Positions 5,996 through 6,247 of a stretch of 6,247 bases of DNA are shown piece after piece. Origin of the DNA: Simkania sp. (GTDB lineage Bacteria; Chlamydiota; Chlamydiia; Chlamydiales; Simkaniaceae). The DNA is taken from contig JANQSR010000132.1 of the NCBI GenBank assembly GCA_028279205.1, positions 1 to 6,247 of the forward strand, written 5' to 3'. The notes below the pieces were generated by a model that was not told the origin of the DNA, did no database searches, and saw only the letters and a list, made by a program, of their open reading frames with translations. The translations under genes and the position numbers were made by a program. The first letter of the stretch is position 1; every line of letters starts with the position of its first letter.

Positions 5996-6247
5996 CTATG
6001 ACTCGTGAAAGAAATTATGACTGGAAAGCGGCAAATTCTCGCCCAGTCGGTAACAAGTTTGTTTCAATGTCATCAGACTGTCACGAAACGATTTCCTTTG
6101 TGCGTGCAGTATCCATTTTGGTGGTGGTGCTTGGCTCCCTGTGTCGTCCTACCCTGATATACGGAGCCTCTTCTAAACCCGCAGATAGGAGCTCTTGACT
6201 CTGCTGATTAAAGCCTTTCTCCTCACTCATCAGAATATTGTGAATCT
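5996..6247 (-). pseudogene. Decayed transposase fragment, 5' end beyond the window
   Basis: Minus-strand translation from the right edge reads QELLSAGLEEAPYIRV down to 6150. After one extra base (6149) the next frame gives the catalytic-type motif DDTG (6148-6137). After another extra base (6136) it gives AKHHHQNGYCTHKGNRF (6135-6085), then a TGA (6073-6075). Overlapping this, the neighbouring frame reads RDSLMTLKQTCYRLGEN (6085 downward), ending at TAG (5996-5998). The motif series ...YI.VDDTG..H...NGYCTH.GN.., followed later by ..SLMTLKQTC..LG.., is what I recall from a family of DDE transposases related to IS66-type enzymes. Only about 10 residues separate blocks that should be far apart, so an internal deletion is likely in addition to the two frameshifts. 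The copy is certainly non-functional; the family name is tentative. Confidence 0.7.

Noticed and set aside
5998..6198. Plus-strand frame of 66 codons starting MTRERNYDWKAANS
   Set aside because: It lies antisense to the decayed transposase, whose motifs are clear on the minus strand, and it has no ribosome site.

Overview
The window is a short piece of a bacterial chromosome, about 45% G+C over the aro genes and much more A+T-rich at the right. Its core is a compact minus-strand operon for the shikimate pathway, aroB-aroA-aroK-aroC, between insertion-sequence debris. The best guess for the host is an environmental, amoeba- or animal-associated member of the Chlamydiae. This rests on the clustering of these four genes, on AroC features I recall from chlamydial homologues (the active-site histidine loop lacks the usual Asp, and the protein ends in an SRL-type tail), and on a neighbouring small coiled-coil protein of the kind common in such symbionts. 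This assignment is an inference, not proven by the window.

Layout from left to right. Positions 1-605 (minus strand) hold a partial gene for an exported protein with a clear signal peptide. Its 3' part lies in a large quasi-palindrome (1-201, arms of 71 nt with 5 mismatches), so the visible C-terminus looks rewritten. Positions 672-835 hold a well-formed 146-bp MITE-like element with 23-bp terminal inverted repeats and a perfect 9-bp target duplication. Positions 858-4899 (minus strand) hold aroC, aroK, aroA and aroB, transcribed in the order aroB, aroA, aroK, aroC with overlapping ends. Positions 4900-5094 form the leader region of the operon and contain a long-range inverted repeat ending 5 nt before the aroB start codon. 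Positions 5095-5598 (minus strand) hold an unrecognised 167-residue protein with one hydrophobic segment and two coiled-coil stretches. Positions 5638-5995 are very A+T-rich and gene-free. Positions 5996-6247 hold a decayed transposase, broken by frameshifts and an internal deletion, that runs off the right edge.

The four aro enzymes make 3-dehydroquinate from DAHP (AroB), phosphorylate shikimate (AroK), add the enolpyruvyl group (AroA) and form chorismate (AroC). The two middle steps (dehydroquinase AroD and shikimate dehydrogenase AroE) and the DAHP synthase are not in the window. Overlaps of 20, 4 and 11 nt, with non-ATG starts (TTG, GTG, TTG) on the three downstream genes, indicate one transcript with translational coupling.

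I do not see a convincing new multi-gene system. The points most worth checking are the rewritten tail of the exported protein, the MITE, the aroB leader inverted repeat, and the variant active-site positions in AroK, AroC and AroA.
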